Source: Chloroflexota bacterium
GTDB taxonomy: Bacteria; Chloroflexota; Limnocylindria; QHBO01
Reading direction: 5' to 3'
NCBI GenBank assembly: GCA_013694645.1
Contig: JACDBZ010000252.1
Location: forward strand, 1-10,910
Length of the DNA: 10,910 nucleotides
The notes below the pieces were generated by a model, which worked only from the letters and a program-made list of their open reading frames with translations, did no database searches and was not told the origin of the DNA. The translations under genes and the position numbers were made by a program. Shown here piece by piece: positions 4,576-10,910 of this stretch (its first letter is position 1; each line of letters begins with the position of its first letter).

Positions 4576-7071
4576 CTACGCCGGCGCTGGCTCCGGCGAG
4601 CCTTCGTACAGCCCGAGGCGACCGACGCCGCGTTGCACCCAGCGCGGTGCCCACCAGTTGACGGCACCCATGACGCGCATGAAGGCGGGAACCAGGATTC
4701 CGCGCACGATGGTCGCGTCAATCAACACGGCCAGCGCCATCGAGAAGCCGAGGGCCTTGATGAGCACCACGGAAGAGAGGGCGAAGGCTCCGAAGACGGC
4801 GACCATGATGAGCGCCGCCCCGGTGATGATGCCGCCGGTGATCCCGATCCCCTCCGCCACCGCACGCGTGTTGTCGCCGGTGGCCAGGTAGCGCTCGCGG
4901 ATCCGCGAGAGCAGAAAGACCTCGTAGTCCATCGAGAGCCCGAACAGGATCGCGAACATCAGGATCGGCGTGCTGGCGATGATCGTGCCGGATGGGTCGA
5001 AATCGAGCAGGCCGGACAGATGCCCGTCCTGGAAGATCCAGACCAGCGCTCCGAAGCTGGCGGTGATGCTGAGCAGGCTCATGAGCACGGCCTTGATCGG
5101 CAGGAACACCGATCCGAACGTGAGGAAGAGGACGGCGCCGGTCACCCCGACCACGATCGCCACCGCGAACGGCACCGAGCGCGTGAAGCTGGCCATGAAG
5201 TCATTCGATCGCGAGGAGAGACCGCCGGTGAGCGTATCGGAGGCTCCGGTTGGCATCGGGATGGCACGGATCTCGTCGACCACGGCCCGTCCCTCGGAGG
5301 AGTCGGCGAGCGCATCGCTGAACACGTCCACGCGCGCGACGTCGTCGGCGATCCATTGTTCCATCCAGGTGGCGATGCCGGCCGCCGCGGGAGGTCGCTG
5401 GCCCTCGGGCAGCGAGATGAGCTGGAGATACGCGGCTTCGTCGAGTCCGGCCGGAGGATCCAGCACGCTGGCGACCTCTGTCACGCCGCCAACGCCGGTC
5501 AGCTTGTCCACGTATGCCTGGAGCTCGGTGACCCACGTCGCATCGAGCGCGCCGTCGACCAAGTACGGCTCGTCGGCCTGCACCGCGAGCGCGATCGGAT
5601 CGGCGTCGCCGCCGGGGAACTCGTCGCTGAGGACCCGGAAGCCGGCCACGCTTCCGGACGGAGGAAGGTCGTCGAGGTTTCCACCGGTCGAGAGCTGAAT
5701 GCCGAAGAACGGGAGCCCGGCAAGGATCAGCACCAGCAGCACCGGCGATGCGATGAGGAGCGGGCGGCGCATGACCGCACCCGCGATTCGGCCCCAGACG
5801 CCATGGCCCTGACGCGCATCGGCGGTGGCGGCATCGTCCTCCGCCAGGCGCAGCGAGCGCGGAAGCGGCACGCGGAGGCGGTTGACGCGCGGCCCGAGCA
5901 TGGCGAGCAGGGCCGGAAGGACCGTGAGCCCGAAGACCAGGGTCGAGAGGACGGTGACCACGCCGCCGATCCCCATGCTACGCAGCGACGGCGATTCGAA
6001 GACGATCAGACTGGACAGGCCGATGGCAACCGCGACGCCGCTGATCGCAACCGCCTTGCCGACCGTGGCCATGGTTCGCTCCACTGCGTCCGCGACCGAC
6101 CGATGCCTGAGCTCCTCCCTGAAACGGCTGACGGTGAAGAGCGAGTAGTCGATGGAGAGCGCCAGGCCGATCATCGTCGCCACGTTCGTGACGAAGATGC
6201 TCATCTCGGTGACAGTGGCGAGCAGGCCGATGACCGCCATCGAGCTCGGCAGGGCGACCGCGGCGATGACGATGGGAAGCAGGGCCCCGACCAGCGTGCC
6301 GAAGACGGCGAGCAGGATCAGCATGGCGATGGGCAGACTGACGAGCTCGGCCTGCACGAGGTCGCGCTCGACCGCCTCGTTGAATTCGTACTGGACCAGC
6401 GGCGTGCCGGTGACGACGGTTTCGACGCTCGCTGGCGCGTCGACCAGGCTCGCGAGATGCTCGGCATCGTCGATCGCACCCTCCAGATCCTCGTCAAGGC
6501 GAACGAGGGCGAACGTCTTCGTCCCATCGCGGCTCAGGAAGGAGGGGTCGCCGACGTCGGCGTACGTCAGAATGTCGCCGACGATCGGCTCTTCGCCGAG
6601 CGGAGAAACGCTGTCTGCGACGATCGCCTGGAAGTCGTCCGAATCGGCGTGACCGTCAGGATCGGTGAAGATGACGATGAGGCTGGTGGCCTGCTCGCCG
6701 AAACGGTCGGCGAACAGCGCATCAGCGCGGGCGGCTTCCGAACCGGGGACCTGCCATCCTCCCTGGCTCAGCTGCCCACCGGCGGTCGCCGACCAGACAT
6801 TGAGGCCGATGACAACCGCGAGCCCGACCAGGGGCAACCAGCGACGGGCCCGATACGTCCCTCGCCCGAGCGCCGCGAAGATGCCGTTGTGCGCGATCAG
6901 AGTGTCGACATCGCGTTGCGGCGGCTGCGGGATCACCACGGGCGGCGACAGGGCCGGGTAGCTCTCGGGAAGGGTAACGCGGGAGACACGGCCGCCACGG
7001 CCGCCACGGACGGCCAGCCAGAGGCCGGCGGCCGTCGCCATGAGCCCGGCGGCGATCAGCGGTCTGCGCAT
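4576..7071 (-). CDS. MMPL/RND superfamily exporter
   Basis: This 831-aa integral membrane protein has the duplicated MMPL architecture: a helix at about 79-96, an extracytoplasmic loop to about 240, helices at 241-395, a helix near 437-457, a second loop to about 630, and helices at 634-800. The paired Asp-Tyr proton-relay residues of MmpL proteins are present in both halves: D308-Y309 in LSIDYSLFTVSRF and D715-Y716 in LSMDYEVFLLSRIRERY. The repeat symmetry is therefore intact and the pump is probably functional. The family moves lipids or other hydrophobic molecules across the inner membrane using the proton gradient. The cargo is unknown. About 65 residues precede the usual N-terminus: a hydrophobic helix (5-21), a GGRGGR segment and a proline-rich linker (PALSPPVVIPQPPQ). 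ATG 7071 is supported by TAGATT seven bases upstream. It diverges from a TetR gene with a palindrome over the promoter, so substrate-responsive repression is likely. Confidence 0.92.
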   Translation of the reverse strand: MRRPLIAAGLMATAAGLWLAVRGGRGGRVSRVTLPESYPALSPPVVIPQPPQRDVDTLIAHNGIFAALGRGTYRARRWLPLVGLAVVIGLNVWSATAGGQLSQGGWQVPGSEAARADALFADRFGEQATSLIVIFTDPDGHADSDDFQAIVADSVSPLGEEPIVGDILTYADVGDPSFLSRDGTKTFALVRLDEDLEGAIDDAEHLASLVDAPASVETVVTGTPLVQYEFNEAVERDLVQAELVSLPIAMLILLAVFGTLVGALLPIVIAAVALPSSMAVIGLLATVTEMSIFVTNVATMIGLALSIDYSLFTVSRFREELRHRSVADAVERTMATVGKAVAISGVAVAIGLSSLIVFESPSLRSMGIGGVVTVLSTLVFGLTVLPALLAMLGPRVNRLRVPLPRSLRLAEDDAATADARQGHGVWGRIAGAVMRRPLLIASPVLLVLILAGLPFFGIQLSTGGNLDDLPPSGSVAGFRVLSDEFPGGDADPIALAVQADEPYLVDGALDATWVTELQAYVDKLTGVGGVTEVASVLDPPAGLDEAAYLQLISLPEGQRPPAAAGIATWMEQWIADDVARVDVFSDALADSSEGRAVVDEIRAIPMPTGASDTLTGGLSSRSNDFMASFTRSVPFAVAIVVGVTGAVLFLTFGSVFLPIKAVLMSLLSITASFGALVWIFQDGHLSGLLDFDPSGTIIASTPILMFAILFGLSMDYEVFLLSRIRERYLATGDNTRAVAEGIGITGGIITGAALIMVAVFGAFALSSVVLIKALGFSMALAVLIDATIVRGILVPAFMRVMGAVNWWAPRWVQRGVGRLGLYEGSPEPAPA
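6987..7013. repeat. Three 9-bp tandem units inside the MMPL gene
   Basis: CACGGCCGC occurs twice in tandem, and a third adjoining unit differs at two bases. It encodes the GGRGGR segment after the first helix of the exporter's N-terminal extension. It is probably simple slippage in a linker, so repeat number may vary between strains. Confidence 0.55.
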
Positions 7072-7076
7072 CAGAC

Positions 7077-7090
7077 TGAATCTACGTTCA
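7077..7090. promoter_or_regulatory. Predicted TetR operator 1, over the mmpL promoter
   Basis: Plus-strand TGAA-TCTACG-TTCA is an inverted repeat with a six-base centre. Read on the minus strand it is TGAACGTAGATTCA, identical at 12 of 14 positions to operator 2 (TGAACGTCAATTCA). It contains most of the exporter's predicted -10 (7079-7084), so occupancy should block RNA polymerase. Confidence 0.6.
7079..7084 (-). promoter_or_regulatory. Predicted -10 of the MMPL gene, leaderless
   Basis: TAGATT on the minus strand lies exactly seven bases before ATG 7071. No Shine-Dalgarno and no convincing -35 are visible. It is embedded in operator 1. Confidence 0.5.
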
Positions 7091-7112
7091 TCATCTGTCC
7101 TGCACTCTACAC

Positions 7113-7142
7113 TTGCCAGAAAGGTCTCGTCAACCGTAAAGT
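7113..7142 (+). promoter_or_regulatory. Predicted promoter of the TetR gene
   Basis: TTGCCA at 7113-7118 (five of six matches to the -35 consensus) and TAAAGT at 7137-7142 (four of six to the -10) are separated by 18 bases. The start would fall near 7149, giving a leader of about 25 nt with GGAG at 7163-7166. Operator 2 overlaps the -10 end and the start point, so autorepression is expected. Confidence 0.45.
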
Positions 7143-7156
7143 GAACGTCAATTCAC
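7141..7156. promoter_or_regulatory. Predicted TetR operator 2, over the tetR start point
   Basis: GTGAA-CGTCAA-TTCAC is a perfect inverted repeat of five bases per arm with a six-base centre, the same geometry as operator 1. Centres are 65 bp apart. The position at the predicted TetR transcription start suits autoregulation. Confidence 0.6.
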
Positions 7157-7173
7157 AGCCTTGGAGTTTCGGG

Positions 7174-7773
7174 ATGCCACGCACCAGTGCCGCCCACGCC
7201 ACCGAGATGCGACAACGCATCCTGGACGGCGCACATCGGGCCATGCTCTCCGGCGGCTATCGCGGGACGACAATGCCGGCCATCGCCGCAGAGGCGGATG
7301 TCAGCGTCGGGCTTCTGTATCGGTACTTCGCGAGCAAGGAAGAGCTCTACCTGGCGATGTGTGACTACGTGTCCCAGGCGCAACTGGACGGGCTTGCCGT
7401 GCAGATGGGCCAGATCGCCGATCCGCGCGAGCGGCTCGCCCGGGCTATCGGGCATTTCGTCGAGAGCCTGGAGTCGGAGCATTGGGGCGCCATCATCACC
7501 GCGGGCTGGGCGGAGGCTGACGTCAAGCCCGATCTTCGTGACCTGCTTCGTCGCCGATGCGACCAGATCCGGGCCTTCGCCGCCATGTTCCTGCGCGAGG
7601 CAATCGCTCGCGGCGAGATCGAGCCGGACGTCGACATCGAGGAGCTCAGCCTGGCGACCACGATGCTGATGGACGGGGTCATCGCTCACCAGGCGGAGAC
7701 GGGCGACCGATTCGATGCCGATCTGGTCACACGTTCGGTCATCGCGCTCGTGGGCCGCACACTCCGCCGCTGA
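7174..7773 (+). CDS. TetR/AcrR family transcriptional repressor
   Basis: The 199-aa protein has a normal TetR size. The N-terminal DNA-binding domain reads TEMRQRILDGAHRAMLSGGY (helix 1), TTMPAIAAEADVSVGLLYRYF (32-52, helix-turn-helix) and ASKEELYLAMCDYV (53-66), the diagnostic TetR block. The remaining helices form the ligand and dimer domain. They are not similar enough to any named regulator for me to infer the ligand. ATG 7174 is chosen because GGAG lies seven bases upstream and the helix-turn-helix spacing is usual. An in-frame GTG at 7141 would fall inside the operator. The gene diverges from an MMPL exporter with two matched palindromes between them, so it most likely represses both genes and responds to an exported or related hydrophobic compound. 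Confidence 0.93.
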   Translation: MPRTSAAHATEMRQRILDGAHRAMLSGGYRGTTMPAIAAEADVSVGLLYRYFASKEELYLAMCDYVSQAQLDGLAVQMGQIADPRERLARAIGHFVESLESEHWGAIITAGWAEADVKPDLRDLLRRRCDQIRAFAAMFLREAIARGEIEPDVDIEELSLATTMLMDGVIAHQAETGDRFDADLVTRSVIALVGRTLRR

Positions 7774-8057
7774 CTCGGTGCGAGCAGGCACGGTTCTGCC
7801 CAGATTCACTCCAGGTCTGCGCGCGACGGTGAATGGGCGGCTGGCGTAACCATCTTCACTCCTGGGCTGCACGGCGGTGCCGAAGCGTCCTACGCAGGTC
7901 CACATTCACATCCCACTCGGCACGATGGCTAGCCCGCTTCCCCGAGCCCGTGTCGGGTGCCGCCCAGGTGTGAATCTGGCGAATCCTCCGCGCCGGGGGT
8001 GGTCAGGCGATGCGGCGCCGCTATGATCCGCCGCGTGACGCCCCGAAGGACGCAGCC
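7774..8057. other. Non-coding region with TTCAC elements and hairpins
   Basis: This region has no credible gene. TTCAC occurs at 7805, 7855 and 7905, exactly 50 bp apart. The first two extend to a 19-base direct repeat with 16 identities (7805-7823 and 7855-7873). GTGAA, the reverse complement, occurs at 7829 and 7970. The same pentamers form the arms of operator 2 upstream of the TetR gene. Small hairpins include GCAC-ggcg-GTGC (7869-7880) and CCCGA-N7-TCGGG (7941-7957). The latter is flanked by CGGCA (7918-7922) and TGCCG (7958-7962). The transporter promoter lies at 8022-8027. Confidence 0.6.
8022..8027 (+). promoter_or_regulatory. Predicted -10 of the MFS-GDPD-LLM operon
   Basis: TATGAT (five of six to consensus) is seven bases before a GTG at 8035 that opens an eight-codon frame. 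The transporter start lies 31 bases after the hexamer. No -35 is apparent. Confidence 0.55.
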
Positions 8058-8061
8058 GTGA
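8035..8061 (+). CDS. Possible leaderless eight-codon leader peptide (MTPRRTQP)
   Basis: A GTG at 8035 is positioned seven bases after TATGAT, as are the start codons of four full genes here. The frame runs eight codons and its TGA (8059-8061) overlaps the GTG start (8058-8060) of the transporter in a GTGA arrangement. The AGGA for the transporter lies inside it. It may couple translation into the transporter. It could also be coincidence, since such short frames are common. Confidence 0.3.
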   Translation: MTPRRTQP

Positions 8062-9359
8062 CCGCGCTGGTGCCAGCCGCCTGGTGGCGCGGGCTGGGCG
8101 GCCTGACCCGATCCGGCAGCTCGATCGAGGCGCTGGCGTGGGCGCTCTACGACTTCGCGAACACGATCTTCAGCTTCGCGATCGTGAGCTTCGCGATGAG
8201 CCTGTGGACGATCCGCTTCCTCGGGGAGGGTCCCGGCACGTTCTGGTTCACCGCCGCCGTCAGCGTGTCGGTGCTGCTGAACGCCATCGTCTCCCCCGTC
8301 CTTGGCGCGATGAGCGACCGCATCGGTCGTCGCAAGCCGTTCCTGGCAGTCTTCACCGCGGTCTGCCTGCTCGGAACGCTCGCCATCGGTTTCCTGGACG
8401 TCCGGCTGGGGCTGGTTGCGTTCGCCATCGCCAACTTCGCCTACCAGGCGGCGCTGATCTACTACGACGCCCTCCTCCCGGACGTTGCCCGACCCATCGC
8501 CCGCGGCCGGCTCTCCGGCATCGGCGTCGCGCTCGGATACTGCGGCACCCTCCTGGTCGGTGTCCTGCTCCTCGCCGGCATCAGCACCGATGCCGAGGGC
8601 TCGTCCACGCCGGGCACCTTCGCGCTGGTCGCCGGTCTGTTCCTGCTTTTCGCGGCCCCGCTCTTTCTCCTGGTCCGCGAACGTTCACGCGCCGGCGAGC
8701 CACTTCATGCGACCGACGTCACGCGGTCCTTCGGCCAGCTCGCTCAGACGGTCCGCCATGCGCGTGAATCCCCCGGGCTGCTTCGATTCATCGTCGCGCG
8801 TTTCTTCTACTCCGACCCGGTCAACACCGCGATCGTCGTCATGAGCGCCTTCGCCGTCCACGCCGTCGGCTTCAGCGAGGGGCAGGCCCTCCAGGTCCTG
8901 CTCATTCTCACCGTCGTCGCGGTCATCGCCTCTCTCGGCTGGGGAGTACTGGCCGACCGCTGGGGGCCGCGCCGAACCCTGTTTGCCGTGCTCGCGACCT
9001 GGGCCATCGGCCTCGCCATCATCACCGCCTTCCTGGCTCCGATTCCGTTCCTCGCCGCCGGAGCGCTGCTCGGCGCTGGGCTCGGCGGCGTCGGTGTGGT
9101 GGATCGGCTCATGCTCTTGCGTCTGGCACCGGACGACCGGGTGGGAGAGATGTTCGGCCTGTACGGCCTGGTCGGGAAGTTCAGCGCCGTCATCGGGCCC
9201 ATCATCTACGGCATCATTGTCGCGACCCTGCTCGGCAGCCTGGATCGGGACGCCTACCGGATCGCGATTGCCTCGCTCTTCGTCCTGCTGCTGGTCGGGG
9301 TGTTGATCCTGCGTGGTGTCCCCGAGGGTCATCCCGAAGCGGAGGAGATGGACCGATGA
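8058..9359 (+). CDS. Atg22/UMF1-like MFS transporter
   Basis: This 433-aa protein has about 12 predicted membrane helices. WALYDFANTIF at 28-38 is the signature of the bacterial homologues of yeast Atg22 (UMF1 family). SDRIGRRKPFL (86-96) is the MFS loop 2-3 motif, and YYDALLPDVA, then the RGRLSGIGVALGYCG helix, follow the same family. GWGVLADRWGPRRT marks the loop of the second half. Yeast Atg22 exports amino acids from the vacuole. Substrates of the bacterial members are largely unknown, so none is claimed. GTG 8058 was chosen because AGGA lies seven bases upstream and it follows the predicted promoter. An in-frame ATG at 8010 precedes the -10. The stop overlaps the next gene's ATG by four bases. 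Confidence 0.88.
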   Translation: MTALVPAAWWRGLGGLTRSGSSIEALAWALYDFANTIFSFAIVSFAMSLWTIRFLGEGPGTFWFTAAVSVSVLLNAIVSPVLGAMSDRIGRRKPFLAVFTAVCLLGTLAIGFLDVRLGLVAFAIANFAYQAALIYYDALLPDVARPIARGRLSGIGVALGYCGTLLVGVLLLAGISTDAEGSSTPGTFALVAGLFLLFAAPLFLLVRERSRAGEPLHATDVTRSFGQLAQTVRHARESPGLLRFIVARFFYSDPVNTAIVVMSAFAVHAVGFSEGQALQVLLILTVVAVIASLGWGVLADRWGPRRTLFAVLATWAIGLAIITAFLAPIPFLAAGALLGAGLGGVGVVDRLMLLRLAPDDRVGEMFGLYGLVGKFSAVIGPIIYGIIVATLLGSLDRDAYRIAIASLFVLLLVGVLILRGVPEGHPEAEEMDR

Positions 9360-10105
9360 CCATCGTGGTGGCGCACCGGGGGGCATCGGCACAGGCACCC
9401 GAGAACACCATGGAGGCTTTCCGGTTGGGCGTGGAAGCCGGAGCCGATGCGATCGAGCTCGACGTCCACCTCACCTCGGACGGTCAGCTGGCCGTCATTC
9501 ACGACGATACGCTCGACCGCACCACGGACCGCACCGGACCCGTCGCGGAGCGCACCATGGAAGAGATTCGCGAGGCCGATGCGGGGGCGACATTCGCACG
9601 GACGGGCGATTCCGGGATCCCGTTCGCCGGAACGGGACTCACGGTGCCCACGCTTCCCGAGGTTCTCGCGTGGCTGCCGGATGAGATCGGCCTGGTCATC
9701 GAGATCAAGGCGCGCGCGGCCGCCGATGCGGTCGTCGACGCGGTGCGCGACCATCCCGTTCGATCGAGCGGCCGCCTTGCGGTGATCAGCTTCGACGAGC
9801 ACGCCATCGAGCGAGTCCGCGAGTTGGACCGCGAGATCAAGACCGGCTACCTGCTGGTGCCGACGCAGCCGATCGAGCCCGCGCTCGTCTGGGCCACCGA
9901 GCACGGCCACACCGGCGTCTTCCCGTGGGAGGGAGACCTCGGTCTCGATCCACTGCCACTCTTGGCGCAGGCGCACATCTACGGTCGCGAGATCGGGTGC
10001 TACGTAGTCAACGATCCGGAGCGCATGCAGCACCTTGCCGCGTGCGGCCTGTGGGGCTTCGTGACCGACGTGCCCGACGTCGCTCGCGACGCGCTCGGGC
10101 GCTGA
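9356..10105 (+). CDS. Glycerophosphodiester phosphodiesterase
   Basis: The 249-aa protein carries the GDPD catalytic set. AHRGASAQAPENT (6-18) contains His7, Arg8 and Glu16. GADAIELDVHLTSDG (29-43) supplies Glu34 and Asp36 for metal binding, followed by LAVIHDDTLDRTT with the second catalytic histidine at 49 and LVIEIKA (113-119) with Glu116 and Lys118. The family hydrolyses glycerophosphodiesters to glycerol-3-phosphate and an alcohol. The length is that of the simple UgpQ-type cytoplasmic enzymes and there is no signal peptide. AGGAG at 9342-9346 precedes ATG 9356, which overlaps the transporter stop as ATGA, so the two are co-translated. The pairing suggests uptake or recycling of a phosphodiester or its alcohol, but the transporter's substrate is unknown. 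Confidence 0.93.
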   Translation: MTIVVAHRGASAQAPENTMEAFRLGVEAGADAIELDVHLTSDGQLAVIHDDTLDRTTDRTGPVAERTMEEIREADAGATFARTGDSGIPFAGTGLTVPTLPEVLAWLPDEIGLVIEIKARAAADAVVDAVRDHPVRSSGRLAVISFDEHAIERVRELDREIKTGYLLVPTQPIEPALVWATEHGHTGVFPWEGDLGLDPLPLLAQAHIYGREIGCYVVNDPERMQHLAACGLWGFVTDVPDVARDALGR

Positions 10106-10109
10106 ACCG

Positions 10110-10910
10110 GTGACGGCCGACCTGGCCTTCGGGATCACGGCCGCCGAGCGAACCGACCATGCCAGGCTCGGCGCGGAACTCGAGCAGCTCGGCTATCGCG
10201 AGGTGTGGGTCAACGACACGCGCACCGGTGACGGGCTGGCCACCCTGGCCGCCATCGCGTCCGGCACGCGGTCGCTGGGACTCGGCGTCGGCGTCATCGC
10301 ACTCTCCGAGCAGCCACCCGCCAGGATCCTCGAGCGCCTGGGCGCCGTGAACCTGCCGCCCGATCGCCTGACCCTCGGCGTCGGAAGTGGCTCGTCCGCG
10401 TCGCTCGAGCTCGTCCGCGAGGGAGTCGCCGAACTGCGCCGCCTGGCCCCTGCCCTGACGATTGCCGTCGCTGCCGTCGGTCCACGCATGGCTCACATGG
10501 CCGGCGAAGTGGCGGATGTCGTGGTCGCGAATTGGGCTCTGCCCGAGCGCCTGGCGTGGATCCGCGAGCGCGTCGCCGGTGGAGCCGATGCGGCCGGCCG
10601 TCGACCGCCGCGCCTGGTCGCCTACGTGCGCACCGCTGTGGGACCGGGAGCGACCGATCGCCTGCGGCGCGAAAAGGTCCGGTACCGCGGCTACGGGGCG
10701 CACTACGCCCGTGCATTCGATGCGCAGCCCGATGAGCTCATCGGCGTGGCGATCGAATCTGGCGAGCCGGCCGCGGTCGGTTCGGCGCTGGCGCCGTATC
10801 GGTCTGTTGCCGATACGCTGGTCATCCGCGCGCTCCCGGCGAGCGACGCCGTCGAGGCCTGGATCGAGGTCGCGCGAGCGGTCGCTCACGCGAGGCTCAG
10901 CGGCGGCGGC
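10110..10910 (+). CDS. LLM-class flavin/F420 oxidoreductase (3' end outside window)
   Basis: The frame beginning at GTG 10110 is open to the right window edge, giving 267 residues. It begins MTADLAFGITAAERTDHARL. EQLGYREVWVND (25-36) corresponds to the second barrel strand and TLAAIASGTRSLGLGVGVIA to the third. PPARILERLGAVNLPPDRL (69-87) and then TLGVGSGS match the family's central helix and following strand. GPRMAHMAGEVADVVVANW (124-142) is the late-barrel signature. The sequence lacks the longer insert between GVGSG and GPRM found in larger members, so it is a compact form. The substrate is unknown. It starts four bases after the GDPD stop and is probably the third gene of the operon. The ribosome binding site is poor, so coupling is assumed. 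It is not closely similar by eye to the LLM protein at 2654-3556. Confidence 0.85.
   Translation, partial: MTADLAFGITAAERTDHARLGAELEQLGYREVWVNDTRTGDGLATLAAIASGTRSLGLGVGVIALSEQPPARILERLGAVNLPPDRLTLGVGSGSSASLELVREGVAELRRLAPALTIAVAAVGPRMAHMAGEVADVVVANWALPERLAWIRERVAGGADAAGRRPPRLVAYVRTAVGPGATDRLRREKVRYRGYGAHYARAFDAQPDELIGVAIESGEPAAVGSALAPYRSVADTLVIRALPASDAVEAWIEVARAVAHARLSGGG

Noticed and set aside
4573..7773. A plus-strand frame open for 1066 codons, covering the antisense of the exporter gene and running into tetR
   Set aside because: Its first 860 or so codons are the complement of a clear MMPL gene, and the product is low-complexity, rich in Arg, Asp, Glu, His and Gly. Stop codons are rare in this antisense phase because of GC-rich codon use. 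Only the C-terminal 199 residues, the TetR protein, are real.
7774..7810. GGCA-cggttc-TGCC near 7785-7800 as a tetR terminator
   Set aside because: The stem has only four pairs and is not followed by a T-run.
7801..7950. The 50-bp period as a CRISPR-like array
   Set aside because: Only a 5-base core is shared by all three units and only two units share a longer 16/19 match; there are no uniform repeats or cas genes.
8010..8057. ATG 8010 as the transporter start
   Set aside because: It lies upstream of the predicted -10 (8022-8027), has no ribosome binding site and adds a charged stretch not typical of the family, whereas GTG 8058 has AGGA at seven bases.
8685..9398. 237-codon minus-strand frame
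   Set aside because: It is antisense to the Atg22-like transporter; Asp/Glu/Gln-rich low-complexity product typical of the complement of membrane-protein genes.
10008..10889. 293-codon minus-strand frame at the right end
   Set aside because: It is antisense to the LLM oxidoreductase and the GDPD end, both with strong family motifs on the plus strand; its composition is Arg/Gly/Asp-rich and without a domain.

Overview
The window is high-GC, densely coding bacterial chromosome. Two LLM-class (probably F420-dependent) oxidoreductases, a CaiB/BaiF CoA-transferase, an MMPL exporter and genes that appear to be leaderless suggest a Chloroflexota or Actinomycetota-like soil or freshwater bacterium. 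There is no rRNA or other marker here, so this placement is weak. I see no tRNA, rRNA, CRISPR array, IS element or phage gene.

Layout. (1) 1-1395, plus strand: the C-terminal end of a malic enzyme, a cytoplasmic-type sulfite oxidase family molybdoenzyme five bases after it, then a 27-residue single-pass membrane microprotein with the strongest ribosome binding site in the window. (2) 1481-3556: a CoA-transferase (minus) and an LLM oxidoreductase (plus) diverge from only 51 bp. (3) 3608-4467, minus: two small proteins joined by an ATGA overlap, each carrying an HExxH zinc-protease signature. In the first one the motif lies at the extreme C-terminus. (4) 4576-7773: an 831-aa MMPL/RND exporter (minus) and a TetR regulator (plus) diverge from a 102-bp region holding two near-identical palindromes, one on top of each promoter. 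This looks like a self-contained exporter/repressor module. (5) 7774-8057: a non-coding stretch with TTCAC elements spaced exactly 50 bp apart and several small hairpins. (6) 8058-10910, plus: an apparent operon of an Atg22-like MFS transporter, a glycerophosphodiester phosphodiesterase (ATGA overlap) and a second LLM oxidoreductase cut by the window end.

The most striking global pattern is that five transcription units have a TANNNT hexamer exactly seven bases before a start codon and no Shine-Dalgarno sequence there. This is the arrangement expected of leaderless mRNAs. The genes without it have a visible ribosome binding site or sit inside an operon. The least-explained proteins are the paired HExxH proteins.
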